Below are positions 41,168 to 49,777 of a stretch of DNA of 64,000 nucleotides, one piece after another. Source of the stretch: Thermohalobaculum sp963700775 (GTDB lineage: Bacteria; Pseudomonadota; Alphaproteobacteria; Rhodobacterales; Rhodobacteraceae); the NCBI GenBank assembly GCA_963700775.1, contig CAVOYU010000011.1, positions 124,001-188,000 of the forward strand, given 5' to 3'. How positions within the stretch are numbered: the stretch's first letter is position 1; each line of letters opens with the position of its first letter. The position numbers were made by a program, and so were the translations under genes. Below the pieces are notes generated by a model. The model had not been told where the DNA came from and did no database searches. It worked only from the letters and a program-made list of their open reading frames with translations.

Positions 41168-42616
41168 ATGTATCCTTCCCCAGAAGGCCTCGGGGCTCGT
41201 GTTGAGCCCGGGGTGACTAAGAAGTCGATTCGATCCTTCATGCCGGACGAGTCCGGCGGGATCACGATTTTCGTCCTGGTCCTGTTCACGCTGCTGCTGG
41301 TCATCGGCGGCATGGCCGTCGACTATCAGCGTTACGAGCTTGCGCGCGCGGACCTGCAGGACGCTCTCGATCGCGGCGTCCTCGCGGCGACGAACACCAA
41401 TCAGACTTACGATACGTCGGGATCGCTGACGGCCGAGGAGCAGGCGGAGTCGCTGATCTCGGCCTACATGTCCTCGCGCAACTACCAGCCGGGCGGCTTC
41501 CGGCTTGCGACCGTGGTCACCCCGATGTCCGGTGGCCGGGCGATCACCGCGAGCGCGACCGAACCGCTCGAGACCATCTTCCTGCGTCTGCTCGGGATCA
41601 CCACGATGAACGTCGCCGTGAATGCCGGCGCGATCCAGGCGATCCCGCAGCTCGAGATCACCCTCGTGCTCGACGTGTCGGGATCGATGGGATGGAACTC
41701 GACCTCGTCGCCGGGCACCAAGATCGCCCAGCTCAAGGTCGCGGCCAAGGAGTTCCTGCAGACGGTACTCACGGCCGACTCCGTGGACCGGACGCTGATC
41801 TCCATCGTTCCATTCTCGCAGCAGGTGAACCTGCCCCGCGCGATGGCGAACGTGTACAATCTCAATCGCAGGCACGACTATTCGAGCTGCTTCGACTATC
41901 GCGACCTGGATTTCGACTCGGCTGCGATGCCGACCCGGCCGGCGACCGCCTATCGCCAGGGCCAGCATTTCATCGAGACCGGCGCCGGCGGCTCGGGTCT
42001 GCGTGGCTGCCCGGCGACCCGGAATGCGATCACGCCGTTCTCGAACAACCTGACGGCGCTGAACGCAGCGGTCGACGCGCTGGGCACCGAGACCTTCACC
42101 GCCACCTACATGGGCATGAAGTGGGGCACCGCGCTGCTGGATCCGTCGTCGCGGCCGGTCGTCGACGCCATGATCGCCGCCGGGACGCTGTCGAACGAGT
42201 TCGCCGGCTGGCCCCATGCGTGGAACGACCCCTCGGTGCGCAAGATCACCGTGGTGATGTCGGATGGCCAGAACACCAAGCTGAACGCGATTCACGACAA
42301 CATCTACAGCCAGCGCACGGTTTCCTACTGGAACTCGACGGCACCGCGGTCGAGCGAGAAGTACGCGCTCGTCGACAACGACCAGACCGGCGAGGGCGAC
42401 GCGGTGCTGAAGCAGATCTGCGACGCGGCCAAGCTCGGCAGCAACTCGACGGTCTACACGATCGGCTTCGAGCTGGCCGGCCAGCCCCTGGCCGAAGAGG
42501 CAATGAGTGACTGCGCGTCGGCGCCGTCGACCTTCTACCTGGTCAACGGAGTCGAGATCTCCACGGCGTTCCAGAGCATCGCCGACGAGATCGTGAACCT
42601 GAAGCTCACCAATTGA
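41168..42616 (+). CDS. TadG-like pilus assembly protein with von Willebrand factor A domain
   Basis: A 482-residue protein. The N-terminal helix DESGGITIFVLVLFTLLLVIGGMAVDYQRYELARADLQDALD is the Tad/Flp pseudopilin-like membrane segment. From about residue 160 there is a vWA domain with a complete MIDAS start, LEITLVLDVSGSMGWN (Asp-x-Ser-x-Ser), and KITVVMSDGQN. The protein ends with YLVNGVEISTAFQSIADEIVNL. It would be exported and anchored by its N-terminal helix. The ATG at 41168 follows GGGGGC; a GTG at 41165 is one codon earlier. It heads a three-gene unit with two TadE-like genes; no tadA/B/C or rcpA motors are in the window. Confidence 0.87.
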   Translation: MYPSPEGLGARVEPGVTKKSIRSFMPDESGGITIFVLVLFTLLLVIGGMAVDYQRYELARADLQDALDRGVLAATNTNQTYDTSGSLTAEEQAESLISAYMSSRNYQPGGFRLATVVTPMSGGRAITASATEPLETIFLRLLGITTMNVAVNAGAIQAIPQLEITLVLDVSGSMGWNSTSSPGTKIAQLKVAAKEFLQTVLTADSVDRTLISIVPFSQQVNLPRAMANVYNLNRRHDYSSCFDYRDLDFDSAAMPTRPATAYRQGQHFIETGAGGSGLRGCPATRNAITPFSNNLTALNAAVDALGTETFTATYMGMKWGTALLDPSSRPVVDAMIAAGTLSNEFAGWPHAWNDPSVRKITVVMSDGQNTKLNAIHDNIYSQRTVSYWNSTAPRSSEKYALVDNDQTGEGDAVLKQICDAAKLGSNSTVYTIGFELAGQPLAEEAMSDCASAPSTFYLVNGVEISTAFQSIADEIVNLKLTN

Positions 42617-42630
42617 GCCGGGGCAAGCAC

Positions 42631-43176
42631 ATGAACATCGAGAGCAAGACCATGAAAGTCGCCACGAAAATCCAGGGCTTCATCGACGACCAGGGCGGGA
42701 ACGGCACCATGGAGTTCGTGGTCGTGTTCCCGGTGCTGATGTGGTTTGTGCTGACAATCTTCGAGACCGGCTTCATCGCCACGCGAGTCGTGATGCTGGA
42801 GCGCGGCCTCGACATGGCGTCGAGGGACCTTCGCCTCGGCATCGGCACGCCCGACCACGATTCGCTCAAGCAGAAGGTCTGCGAGAACACTGCGATCCTG
42901 GTCAACTGCGAGCGCGACCTCATCCTCGAGGTGGTCGAGCTCGACATCAACAGCGCCTACCCGCAGAACCAGGCCAACTGCATCGATCGCACCGAGGAGA
43001 TCGCGCCGACGATCACCTTCAATCCGGGCGGCCGCAACCGGATCATGTTCGTGCGCGCCTGCATGATCATCGACCCGATCTTCCCCGGCCTCGGCATCAG
43101 CCTCGGCCTGCAACGCGACCGCTCCGGCGGCTTTCAGATGGTGGCTTACACCGCCTTCATGAACGAGCCCGCGTAA
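42631..43176 (+). CDS. TadE-family pseudopilin-like protein
   Basis: A 181-residue protein with the TadE signature: short basic N-terminus, the GGNGTMEFVVVFPVLMWFVLTIFETGFIA helix with the glutamate expected after the processing site, and MLERGLDMASRDLRLG. The remainder is a periplasmic domain with several cysteines (CENTAILVNC, NCIDRTEEI). It begins 14 bases after the vWA gene. ATG at 42631 is used; ATG at 42652 is an alternative. Confidence 0.85.
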   Translation: MNIESKTMKVATKIQGFIDDQGGNGTMEFVVVFPVLMWFVLTIFETGFIATRVVMLERGLDMASRDLRLGIGTPDHDSLKQKVCENTAILVNCERDLILEVVELDINSAYPQNQANCIDRTEEIAPTITFNPGGRNRIMFVRACMIIDPIFPGLGISLGLQRDRSGGFQMVAYTAFMNEPA

Positions 43177-43190
43177 GGATGGATCCGACC

Positions 43191-43781
43191 ATGACACAGG
43201 TTTCTCTCAACCGCTTCTGGAACAGCCTCCTCGACGACGAGCGCGGCAGCATCTCGATCGAGTTCATGGTCGTGATGCCGCTCCTGCTGTTCCTGACCAC
43301 GGGAGGCATCGCATTCTGGGACGCCTTCCATTCGAACGGCCAGACCGCGAAGATCGCCTACACGGTCAGCGACATCATGAGCCGGCACGACTTCGTCGAC
43401 AACACCGACATGGCCTATCTCTACAGCGTGCAGGACAAGATGATGGCGGGCGACCTGGATCAGCGTTCGCTCCGGATCTCGAGCATCTGCTTCGAGGACG
43501 ACCAGTACCATGTGCTCTGGTCCTACAGCGCCAGCAGCAACGATACGCTGACGCCAGACCCGCTGCAGGACGAGCAGATCCCGATCGAGATCCTGCCGGC
43601 GATGTCGCCGCAGGATTCGGTGATCCTGACCGAGGTCGAGGCGCGCTGGCAGCCGCATTTCCTCAATGTCGGCCTCGGCAGCAAGAAGTGGCGCAGCATG
43701 CTCGTCTCGCGCCCGCGCTTCGTGAAGATCATCCCGCATACGGGCCTGAATCCGACGAAGATCTGCCCGAGCGCGAGCTGA
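43191..43781 (+). CDS. second TadE/TadF-like pseudopilin protein
   Basis: A 196-residue protein with the same layout: DDERGSISIEFMVVMPLLLFLTTGGIAFWDAF helix with a conserved Glu, followed by a periplasmic part with two cysteines. ATG at 43191 has AAGGA eleven bases upstream; ATG at 43179 is the other candidate, but its ribosome site would be too close. A strong hairpin follows the stop. Confidence 0.84.
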   Translation: MTQVSLNRFWNSLLDDERGSISIEFMVVMPLLLFLTTGGIAFWDAFHSNGQTAKIAYTVSDIMSRHDFVDNTDMAYLYSVQDKMMAGDLDQRSLRISSICFEDDQYHVLWSYSASSNDTLTPDPLQDEQIPIEILPAMSPQDSVILTEVEARWQPHFLNVGLGSKKWRSMLVSRPRFVKIIPHTGLNPTKICPSAS

Positions 43782-43804
43782 TCCCCGGAAACCGGCATCC
43801 GCGT

Positions 43805-43825
43805 CCGGCCGCCCCTGGCGGCCGG
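43805..43825. terminator. bidirectional hairpin terminator candidate
   Basis: A perfect 9-bp stem CCGGCCGCC/GGCGGCCGG with a 3-base loop lies between the convergent pilus and otnC genes. Confidence 0.6.
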
Positions 43826-43829
43826 CGCT

Positions 43830-44468
43830 TCAGTTCGGGAACCTGACCAGCAGGTCGGCGACCTGCGCCTGGCTGAGGAAACGGGTCTTCTCGCCCCGCA
43901 GCATCAGCCACAGCTTCGCCGTCTCCTCCAGTTCCTCGGCCGCATAGACGGCGTTCTCCAGCGACCTGCCCGCCACCACCGGGCCGTGATTGGCCAGCAG
44001 CATCGCGTGGTGATGCTTCGCCTTCGCGCGCACCGCCTCGGCCAGCGCCCGGTCTCCCGGAGGGAAGTAGGGAACCAGCGGCAGGCGGCCGATCCGCATC
44101 ACGTAGTAGGCGGTGACCGGCGGCAGCACGTCCGCCGGGTCGATATCGGCGAGGCAGGAAACCGCAACCGAATGGGTGGAATGGAGATGCACCACCGCCG
44201 TCATCTCCGGCCGTTCCTGATACATGGCGAGGTGCAGGAAAGCCTCCTTCGACGGGGCATCGCCGGAGAGATGCGCCCCGTCCCGCCCGACCAGCGACAA
44301 CCGCGCCGGATCGAGCCGGCCCATGCAGGAGTTGGTCGGCGAGACGATCATCCCCGCCTCGGTCAGAACCGAGATGTTGCCGGACGCGCCGCAGCCGTAG
44401 CCACGGTCGTAGAGCGATTTCGCCAGGATGCAGATGTCCTCGCGGATCTTCGCCTCGGCGGGGGTCAC
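43830..44468 (-). CDS. otnC: class II aldolase; 3-oxo-tetronate 4-phosphate decarboxylase-like
   Basis: A 212-residue class II aldolase/adducin-family enzyme. Zinc ligands are visible as VVHLHSTHS (two histidines) near residue 98 and ANHGPVVAG near 160; GYGCGASGNISV near 25 binds phosphate and ILAKSLYDRGY is conserved. Together with the neighbouring four-carbon acid sugar kinase it fits OtnC, which decarboxylates 3-oxo-tetronate 4-phosphate to a C3 ketose phosphate. GTG at 44468 overlaps the stop of the kinase gene (GTGA). Confidence 0.87.
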   Translation of the reverse strand: MTPAEAKIREDICILAKSLYDRGYGCGASGNISVLTEAGMIVSPTNSCMGRLDPARLSLVGRDGAHLSGDAPSKEAFLHLAMYQERPEMTAVVHLHSTHSVAVSCLADIDPADVLPPVTAYYVMRIGRLPLVPYFPPGDRALAEAVRAKAKHHHAMLLANHGPVVAGRSLENAVYAAEELEETAKLWLMLRGEKTRFLSQAQVADLLVRFPN

Positions 44469-45737
44469 GGCGCTGTCCTCACCGCGTCGTCGAAGAAGGT
44501 CTCGGCGCCGAAATTGCCGGATTTCAGCGCCAGCGCCACCGGCTCCTCGCCGAGCGTCGCGCACCAGGGCACGCCGGGCGCGATCGACGGACCGACCGCC
44601 AGGCGACCGGCGCCAAGCGCCTGGGCCACCGCACCCGAGGTCTCGCCACCGGCGACGACGAACCGGCGCACGCCCCGGCCGCGCGCGCGCCGGGCGATCT
44701 CGGACAGCGTCTCCTCGACCAGCGTCGCGGCGCGCACGCGTCCCAGCCGCTCCTGCGCGTCCTGCACGCGCTCCGGCGGCTGGGTCGCGGCGACGAGCGC
44801 CGGGGCGCCGGATCGGGACGCCCACCAGTCCAGCGCCGACGCGGCGCTCTGGCTGCCCTCGGCGAGTCGCAGCGGGTCGAGCCGCAGCACCGCACGCCCA
44901 TCCGCCTCCCAGCGCGCCACCTGGGCATTGGTCGCGGCCGAGCAGGAACCCGCGAGCAGCAGCACCGGCCCGCCAACCGTCGGAAGCGCGTCCGCCGCAC
45001 CGCCCGCCAGCAATCCCCCGGCGGCGAAGTTAGCCGGCAGCGCCAGGCCCAGCCCCGACCCCGCGGTGACCAGTGGCATCTCCCGGCAGGCGGCCGCCAG
45101 CGCCGCCAGATGCGTATCGGTCAGCGCATCGACCACCACATGGGCCACCCCCTCGGCGGCGAGCGCATCGAGCCGGGCACGGATCGCGTCCGCTCCCTCC
45201 TCGACCGCGGCGAAGGCTACCAGCCCCACCCTGGCGCCAGCGGACAGTTGCGCTCCCGAGAACGCGCCGCAGGTCCGCGTCGGTCATCGGCGTCAGGGGG
45301 TGGTTGCGCATGCCCGACTCGGACAGCAGCTGATCGAACACGAAGAGCCTGCCCTGATAGATCGTCCGGCCGTTCTCAGGGAAGGCCGGGCAATAGACGG
45401 TCTGCGCCGCGCCGGTTTCGGCCATCAGCGCCTCGGCCACCGGGCCGATATTTCCGGCAGCTGTCGAGTCGAAGGTCGAGCAGTACTTGAAGTAGCATTG
45501 CCGCGCGCCTCCCGCCGCCGCCCAGCGCCAGGCGTCAATGCTCTCGGCCACCGCCTGCGTTGCCGGCGCGGTGCGCGACTTCAGCGCCACCACCACCGCC
45601 TCGGCCTGCGGTACCGTCTCGCCGGGAGCCGGAGCGCCAAGCTTCAGGACCGTCCGCATTCCGCCGCGTGTCAGCATCGAGGCGAGATCGGTCGCCCCGG
45701 TGAAGTCGTCGGCCACAGCGCCGAGCAGAAGCTGCAT
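44465..45737 (-). pseudogene. otnK: four-carbon acid sugar kinase OtnK, +1 frameshift
   Basis: OtnK phosphorylates 3-oxo-tetronates during D-threonate/erythronate use. The N-terminal half is intact (LLLGAVADDFTGATDLASML, CYFKYCSTFDSTAAGNIGPVAEAL, CPAFPENGRTIYQGRLFVF, HPLTPMTDADLRRVLG). The C-terminal half (VVVDALTDTHLAALAAAC, LLLAGSCSAATNAQV, VVAGGETSGAVAQALG) is in another frame. The change occurs at 45255-45257, where the minus strand reads CTCGGGAGCG; one G less would give Val-Leu-Gly-Ala-Gln-Leu and a full 423-residue protein, the normal size. It lies between otnC and an SDR gene. It could be a true inactivation or a homopolymer miscount. Confidence 0.82.
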
Positions 45738-45749
45738 CGTCCGGGCTCC

Positions 45750-46517
45750 TCAGAGTGTCACCGTCAATCCGCCATCGACATAAAGCACATGCCCGTTCAC
45801 GAAGCTCGCGGCGTCCGAAGCGAGGAAGATCGCTGCCCCTGCCAACTCCTCGACGCGGCCCCAGCGCCCCTGCGGGGTGCGCTTCTCGAGCCAGCCGGAG
45901 AACTCCGGGTCGTCGACCAGCGCCCGGGTCAGCTCGGTGGCGAAATATCCCGGCCCGATGCCGTTCACGTTGAGCCCGTATCTCGCCCAGTCGGCGCACA
46001 TCCCCTTGGTGAGGTTCCCGACCGCGCCCTTGGCCGTGACATAGGGCGCAATGCCGGGGCGTGCGAGCCGGGTCGTTGCCGAGCAGATGTTGATGATCTT
46101 TCCCCGGCCGCGCGGGATCATGCGGCGCGCGACAGCCTGGCCGACCATGTAGGGGGCGTGGAGCTGCACCGCCATCAGCGCGTGCCAGCTCTCGTCGGTG
46201 ATCTCCTCGAGCGGCGCGCGGACCTGGACGCCGGCATTGTTGACCAGGATGTCGAGCGGCCCGAACTCGGCCTCGATCCGGGCGATCCCGGCATCCACCT
46301 GCGCACGGTCAGTCACATCGAACGGCGCCTCGAACACCTGCGCGCCCCCGGCCCTGAGCGCGGCGGCGGCCTCGGCCAGCGACCCGGCGTTCCGGCCATT
46401 GATGGCCACCGTGGCCCCGGCCTGCGCAAAACCACGGGCGATGGCGAGTCCGATGCCCCGGCTGGCACCGGTGACGAGGGTACGCCGGCCGGTCAGGTCG
46501 AACATGTTCCGGGTCAC
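45750..46517 (-). CDS. SDR family oxidoreductase
   Basis: A 255-residue classical short-chain dehydrogenase. Coenzyme motif TGASRGIGLAIA near residue 17, NNAGVQ near 92, catalytic serine in ICSATTRL near 145, and YVTAKGAV (Tyr-x3-Lys) near 158 are present; the C-terminus YVDGGLTVTL is usual. The wording resembles gluconate 5-dehydrogenase-like SDRs. In this neighbourhood it may oxidise the four-carbon acid upstream of OtnK. GTG at 46517 has GGAGG nine bases upstream; ATG at 46505 is an alternative. Confidence 0.87.
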   Translation of the reverse strand: MTRNMFDLTGRRTLVTGASRGIGLAIARGFAQAGATVAINGRNAGSLAEAAAALRAGGAQVFEAPFDVTDRAQVDAGIARIEAEFGPLDILVNNAGVQVRAPLEEITDESWHALMAVQLHAPYMVGQAVARRMIPRGRGKIINICSATTRLARPGIAPYVTAKGAVGNLTKGMCADWARYGLNVNGIGPGYFATELTRALVDDPEFSGWLEKRTPQGRWGRVEELAGAAIFLASDAASFVNGHVLYVDGGLTVTL

Positions 46518-46574
46518 GCGCGGGGTCCTCCTCGTTGCGGCGGGCTTCCCGCGGCGGTCTCCCGGTCCGGCCGG

Positions 46575-47078
46575 TCAGGCGGTGCCCCGGTAAGGCTCCA
46601 CATATTGCAGCGCCATGTCCCAGGGGAAGAAAATCCAGGTGTCCTGGCTCACCTCGGTGATGAAGGTCTGCACCATCGGCCGGCCCTTGGGTTTGGCATA
46701 GACGGTGGCGAAATGCGCCTTCGGGTAGAGCGTCCGCACCACCTCCAGGGTCTTGCCGGTATCGACCAGGTCATCGACGATCAGCACGCCCTCGCCATCC
46801 CCGATCGACGGGTCGGGCGCCTTGATGAGACTGGCCTCGGCCCGGCTCTGGTGGTCATAGGATTTCACGCTGATGGTATCGACATGGCGGATGTTGAGCT
46901 CGCGCGCGACGATGCAGGCGGGCACCATGCCGCCCCGCGTGATCGCCACCACCGAGCGCCAGGTGCCATCCTTGCCCGGCCCCTGCTTGTCCAGCCGCCA
47001 GGCCAGGGCCCGGCTGTCACGGTGAATCTGCTCCCAGGAGACGTGGAAGCCCTTCTCATGGGGAAGCCTGTCATTCAT
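46575..47078 (-). CDS. gpt: xanthine-guanine phosphoribosyltransferase
   Basis: A 167-residue purine-salvage enzyme that converts guanine, xanthine or hypoxanthine plus PRPP to nucleotides. It matches Gpt: HVSWEQIHRDSRALAWRL at the start, VAITRGGMVPACIVARELNIRHVDTISVKSYDHQ, the PRPP loop VLIVDDLVDTGKTLEVVR near residue 97, AKPKGRPMVQTFI and the end IFFPWD. Length fits the bacterial enzyme. It sits in the same direction as the otn genes but with a different function. Confidence 0.93.
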   Translation of the reverse strand: MNDRLPHEKGFHVSWEQIHRDSRALAWRLDKQGPGKDGTWRSVVAITRGGMVPACIVARELNIRHVDTISVKSYDHQSRAEASLIKAPDPSIGDGEGVLIVDDLVDTGKTLEVVRTLYPKAHFATVYAKPKGRPMVQTFITEVSQDTWIFFPWDMALQYVEPYRGTA

Positions 47079-47176
47079 GCCCTGCCCTCCCGCGCCGGCG
47101 CGACGATGGCAGATTTATAGGCGCTGGCCGAGGCGGCGCAATCCCCCCGCACTGCCGCCCGTTGGCAGAGGCGCGG

Positions 47177-48484
47177 TCAGCCTTCGCCCGAGAGGTCGAA
47201 ATTGTCGCGCGGGAACCATTTCTCCAGCCGGATATCTGCGGTTCGCGCGTGTCCCTCCATGCCTTCGTGCCGCGAAATGCGGGCACAGGCGGGGGCGATG
47301 GTCCGGTTGGCCTCACGGGTCATCCGCTGCCAGGTGACGGTCTTCAGGAACTTGCCGACCGAGAGACCCCCGGTATAGCGCGCCGCGGCCTTGGTCGGCA
47401 GGATGTGGTTCGGCCCCGAAACCTTGTCGCCGAACGCGACCGTCGTCTCCTCGCCGAGGAACAGCGAGCCGTAGTTCCGGAGCCGCCCGTGCCACCAGTC
47501 GAGATCGGCGCATTGCACCTGCAGGTGCTCGGAGGCGTAGCTGTCGGACAGCGCGGCGGCGTCCTCGCGGGTTCCGGCCACCGCGACCTCGGCGAAATCC
47601 CGCCAGGCGTCCGCGGCGCTGGTGCGGTTGGGCTCCGGCAGGGTCTCGATCATCCCCGGCACCAGTTCGATCACCTTCGCCGCGAGCGCGGCATCCAGCG
47701 CGATCAGCCAGACCGGCGAGTTGTAACCGTGCTCGGCCTGGCCCACGAGGTCCCAGGCGACGATCTCGGGATCGGCGGTGCCGTCGGCGATCACGGCGCT
47801 CTCGGTCGGCCCGGCGAACATGTCGATGGCGACCCTGCCGAAGAGGATGCGCTTGGCCTCGGCCACGAACTGGTTGCCGGGACCGCAAAGGATGTCGGCC
47901 CTGGGGCAGCCGAACAGGCCGAAGGCCATCGCCGCCACACCCTGGACGCCGCCGAGATTCAGCACCTTGTCGGCGCCGCAGACCTTCAGCGCGTAGAGCT
48001 GGGCCGGGTGGATGCCGCCGGCCCCGCGGGGCGGCGAGCAGGCGATGATGTTGCGCACTCCCGCGACCCGCGCCGTGGTCACGCTCATCACCGCCGAGGC
48101 GATATGCGCATACCGTCCGCCCGGCACATAGCAGCCGGCGGTATCGAGCGGGATGTTGCGGTGTCCGGCGACCAGGCCCGGCATCAGTTCGACCTCGGCG
48201 TCCTGGATCGCCGCGCGCTGCGCTTCGGCGAAGCGGCGCACCTGCTCGTGGGCGAAGCGGATGTCGTCGCGGATCTGCTGCGGCACATGGCGCTCGGCCT
48301 CGGCCCAGGCTTGCTCGGAGACGACGATCTCGCCGGTCCAGCCGTCGAGGTCGCGCGCGAAGTCCCGCGCCGCCTCGTCGCCGCCGGCCTCGATCTGTGC
48401 CAGCATCGCCTCGACCCGGGCCCGCACATCCGCCTCGCCGCTCGCCGATGTCCTGGCCGCCTTCTTGAGAAACTCGATGCTCAT
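47177..48484 (-). CDS. histidinol dehydrogenase family protein
   Basis: A 435-residue NAD-dependent, zinc-binding dehydrogenase of the HisD family. Markers: DTAGCYVPGGRYAHIASAVMSVTTA, ACSPPRG, GGVQGVAAMAFG, GPGNQFVAEAKR, DMFAGPTESAV, QAEHGYNSP (zinc ligands), and GPNHILPTKAAARYTGGLSVGKFLK. The GCYVPGGRYAHIASAVMS wording is that of the HisD paralogues annotated as sulfopropanediol or other polyol dehydrogenases rather than the histidine-pathway enzyme. No other his gene is nearby. I leave the substrate open. Confidence 0.85.
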   Translation of the reverse strand: MSIEFLKKAARTSASGEADVRARVEAMLAQIEAGGDEAARDFARDLDGWTGEIVVSEQAWAEAERHVPQQIRDDIRFAHEQVRRFAEAQRAAIQDAEVELMPGLVAGHRNIPLDTAGCYVPGGRYAHIASAVMSVTTARVAGVRNIIACSPPRGAGGIHPAQLYALKVCGADKVLNLGGVQGVAAMAFGLFGCPRADILCGPGNQFVAEAKRILFGRVAIDMFAGPTESAVIADGTADPEIVAWDLVGQAEHGYNSPVWLIALDAALAAKVIELVPGMIETLPEPNRTSAADAWRDFAEVAVAGTREDAAALSDSYASEHLQVQCADLDWWHGRLRNYGSLFLGEETTVAFGDKVSGPNHILPTKAAARYTGGLSVGKFLKTVTWQRMTREANRTIAPACARISRHEGMEGHARTADIRLEKWFPRDNFDLSGEG

Positions 48485-48967
48485 GTCCCTCTCCCCTCCT
48501 CAGGTCGTTCCGGCCGCAAGGCGCAGTGCGTTCGGTGTGCGGTGTGCGGCCCTTGCCGCGCGCGTGGCGGCGACCATTGCGGCGGCGTTACGGATTGTCC
48601 AGCCGAATCCGCTCGGGCTCCTCCGATCCGCCGCGCAACCGAACATCCCGTTCGGATTAGCCGGACGCAGGGCGCGGGCAGACCTTCCTGCCGGCGGTTC
48701 CGGGGCGCTCGCGGCCGGACCGGCACCCGGACCGGACGGCGCCGGTCAGGCGCCAGACGAACCTCCGGTACAGAAACCTCTGGCATTCGGTTCCGGATGC
48801 CGCGACAGGTGGGGCACAAGCTCGTCTCTCGCCGCGAGGCCTACGCCCAAATCTCCGAGGCGCGCACCGCCCATGCATCCGACCTGATCGCCGGGCGGCA
48901 TTGCGCGGCCAATTGGTAACGGACATACTCGCCCAGTAACTGGAAGACCAATTAGAGGTAAAATACG
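48485..48967. other. divergent intergenic region between the HisD-family gene and the haem-protein operon
   Basis: 483 bases without a supported gene. The last 60 bases become A/T-richer and carry AATTAGAGGTAAAATACG just before the ATG at 48968. A CCAATTGG palindrome occurs near 48907 and ACCAATTA near 48947; a role as operator is only a guess. Confidence 0.4.
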
Positions 48968-49777
48968 ATGAAATTCGAGCGTTTCGACGATGCGGAGCGC
49001 CACCCGGAAGATTTGTCGCCGCGAAGCCGCTTTCGCAATCGGGGCTGGAAGGCCGTTGCCATTGCCGTCGGCCTTGGCCTCGCCGCCAGTCAGATGTCGG
49101 CGGCGAGCGAGAGTGATACCGAGATCGCGAACAGGCTTGCGGACATGCTGCGGGCGGGCCGGAATGTCGTCTCGGCAAGTCAGTCGCTGATCAACGATCC
49201 CGCCGTCGGCGACAAGGGGATCACCGGCGAGAAGCTGGTTCAGGATGCCGAGCGGATCTACGCCGAGCGGACGGGGTCCCCGCTTCTGTCCGGCGACCTC
49301 TCGGAACGGGACCGCCGGTTGCTCGATGCGCAGATCCAGGCGATGCGGAAGATCGTCGACGCGCATCAGGACGACATCAACCGGCCCGGGGTCGGCTTCA
49401 AGGGTTTCATTCCGGCGGTTTTCGCCCGCCTCGCGAACGAGGAGTTCGAGACGCTTGCGGGCACCGAAGCGCGGCTCAGGGTGACCGCGCCGGACGGGCT
49501 GGTGCGAAACCGGAAAGCCCGGCCGGACCCCTGGGAGCGGAACATCATCGACGGCAAGCTGCAGGCCGCGGACTGGCCGACGGGCCAGCCCTACTCGGAG
49601 ATGACCGAGTACGAGGGTCGGCCGGCCTTCCGGATGCTGCTGCCGGAATATTACGGCAAATCCTGCCTTTCCTGCCACGGCGAGCCCAAGGGCGAGACCG
49701 ATCTGACCGGCTATCCCAAGGAGGGCGGCAAGGCCGGCGACCTGGGCGGCGTCATCAGCATCGTCATCTTTCAATGA
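48968..49777 (+). CDS. DUF3365 (Tll0287-like) haem-binding protein
   Basis: A 269-residue exported or membrane-anchored protein. A hydrophobic segment GWKAVAIAVGLGLAASQMSA at residues 27-46 follows a charged N-terminus. The domain that follows has the DUF3365 features: FKGFIPAVFARLANEEF, RNRKARPDPWE, and a c-type haem site CLSCH at residues 233-237 with GEPKGETDLTGYPKEG. This family places a haem in a PAS-like fold and is proposed to sense redox state or gas. It overlaps the next gene (a histidine kinase) by four bases, so it is likely the input module of that signalling operon. Confidence 0.87.
   Translation: MKFERFDDAERHPEDLSPRSRFRNRGWKAVAIAVGLGLAASQMSAASESDTEIANRLADMLRAGRNVVSASQSLINDPAVGDKGITGEKLVQDAERIYAERTGSPLLSGDLSERDRRLLDAQIQAMRKIVDAHQDDINRPGVGFKGFIPAVFARLANEEFETLAGTEARLRVTAPDGLVRNRKARPDPWERNIIDGKLQAADWPTGQPYSEMTEYEGRPAFRMLLPEYYGKSCLSCHGEPKGETDLTGYPKEGGKAGDLGGVISIVIFQ

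Noticed and set aside
43986..47120. An open frame of over 1000 codons on the plus strand across the otn/SDR/gpt region
   Set aside because: It is antisense to four genes with clear family motifs and encodes Arg/Pro/His-rich sequence with no domain. Long antisense frames are expected in such GC-rich DNA.
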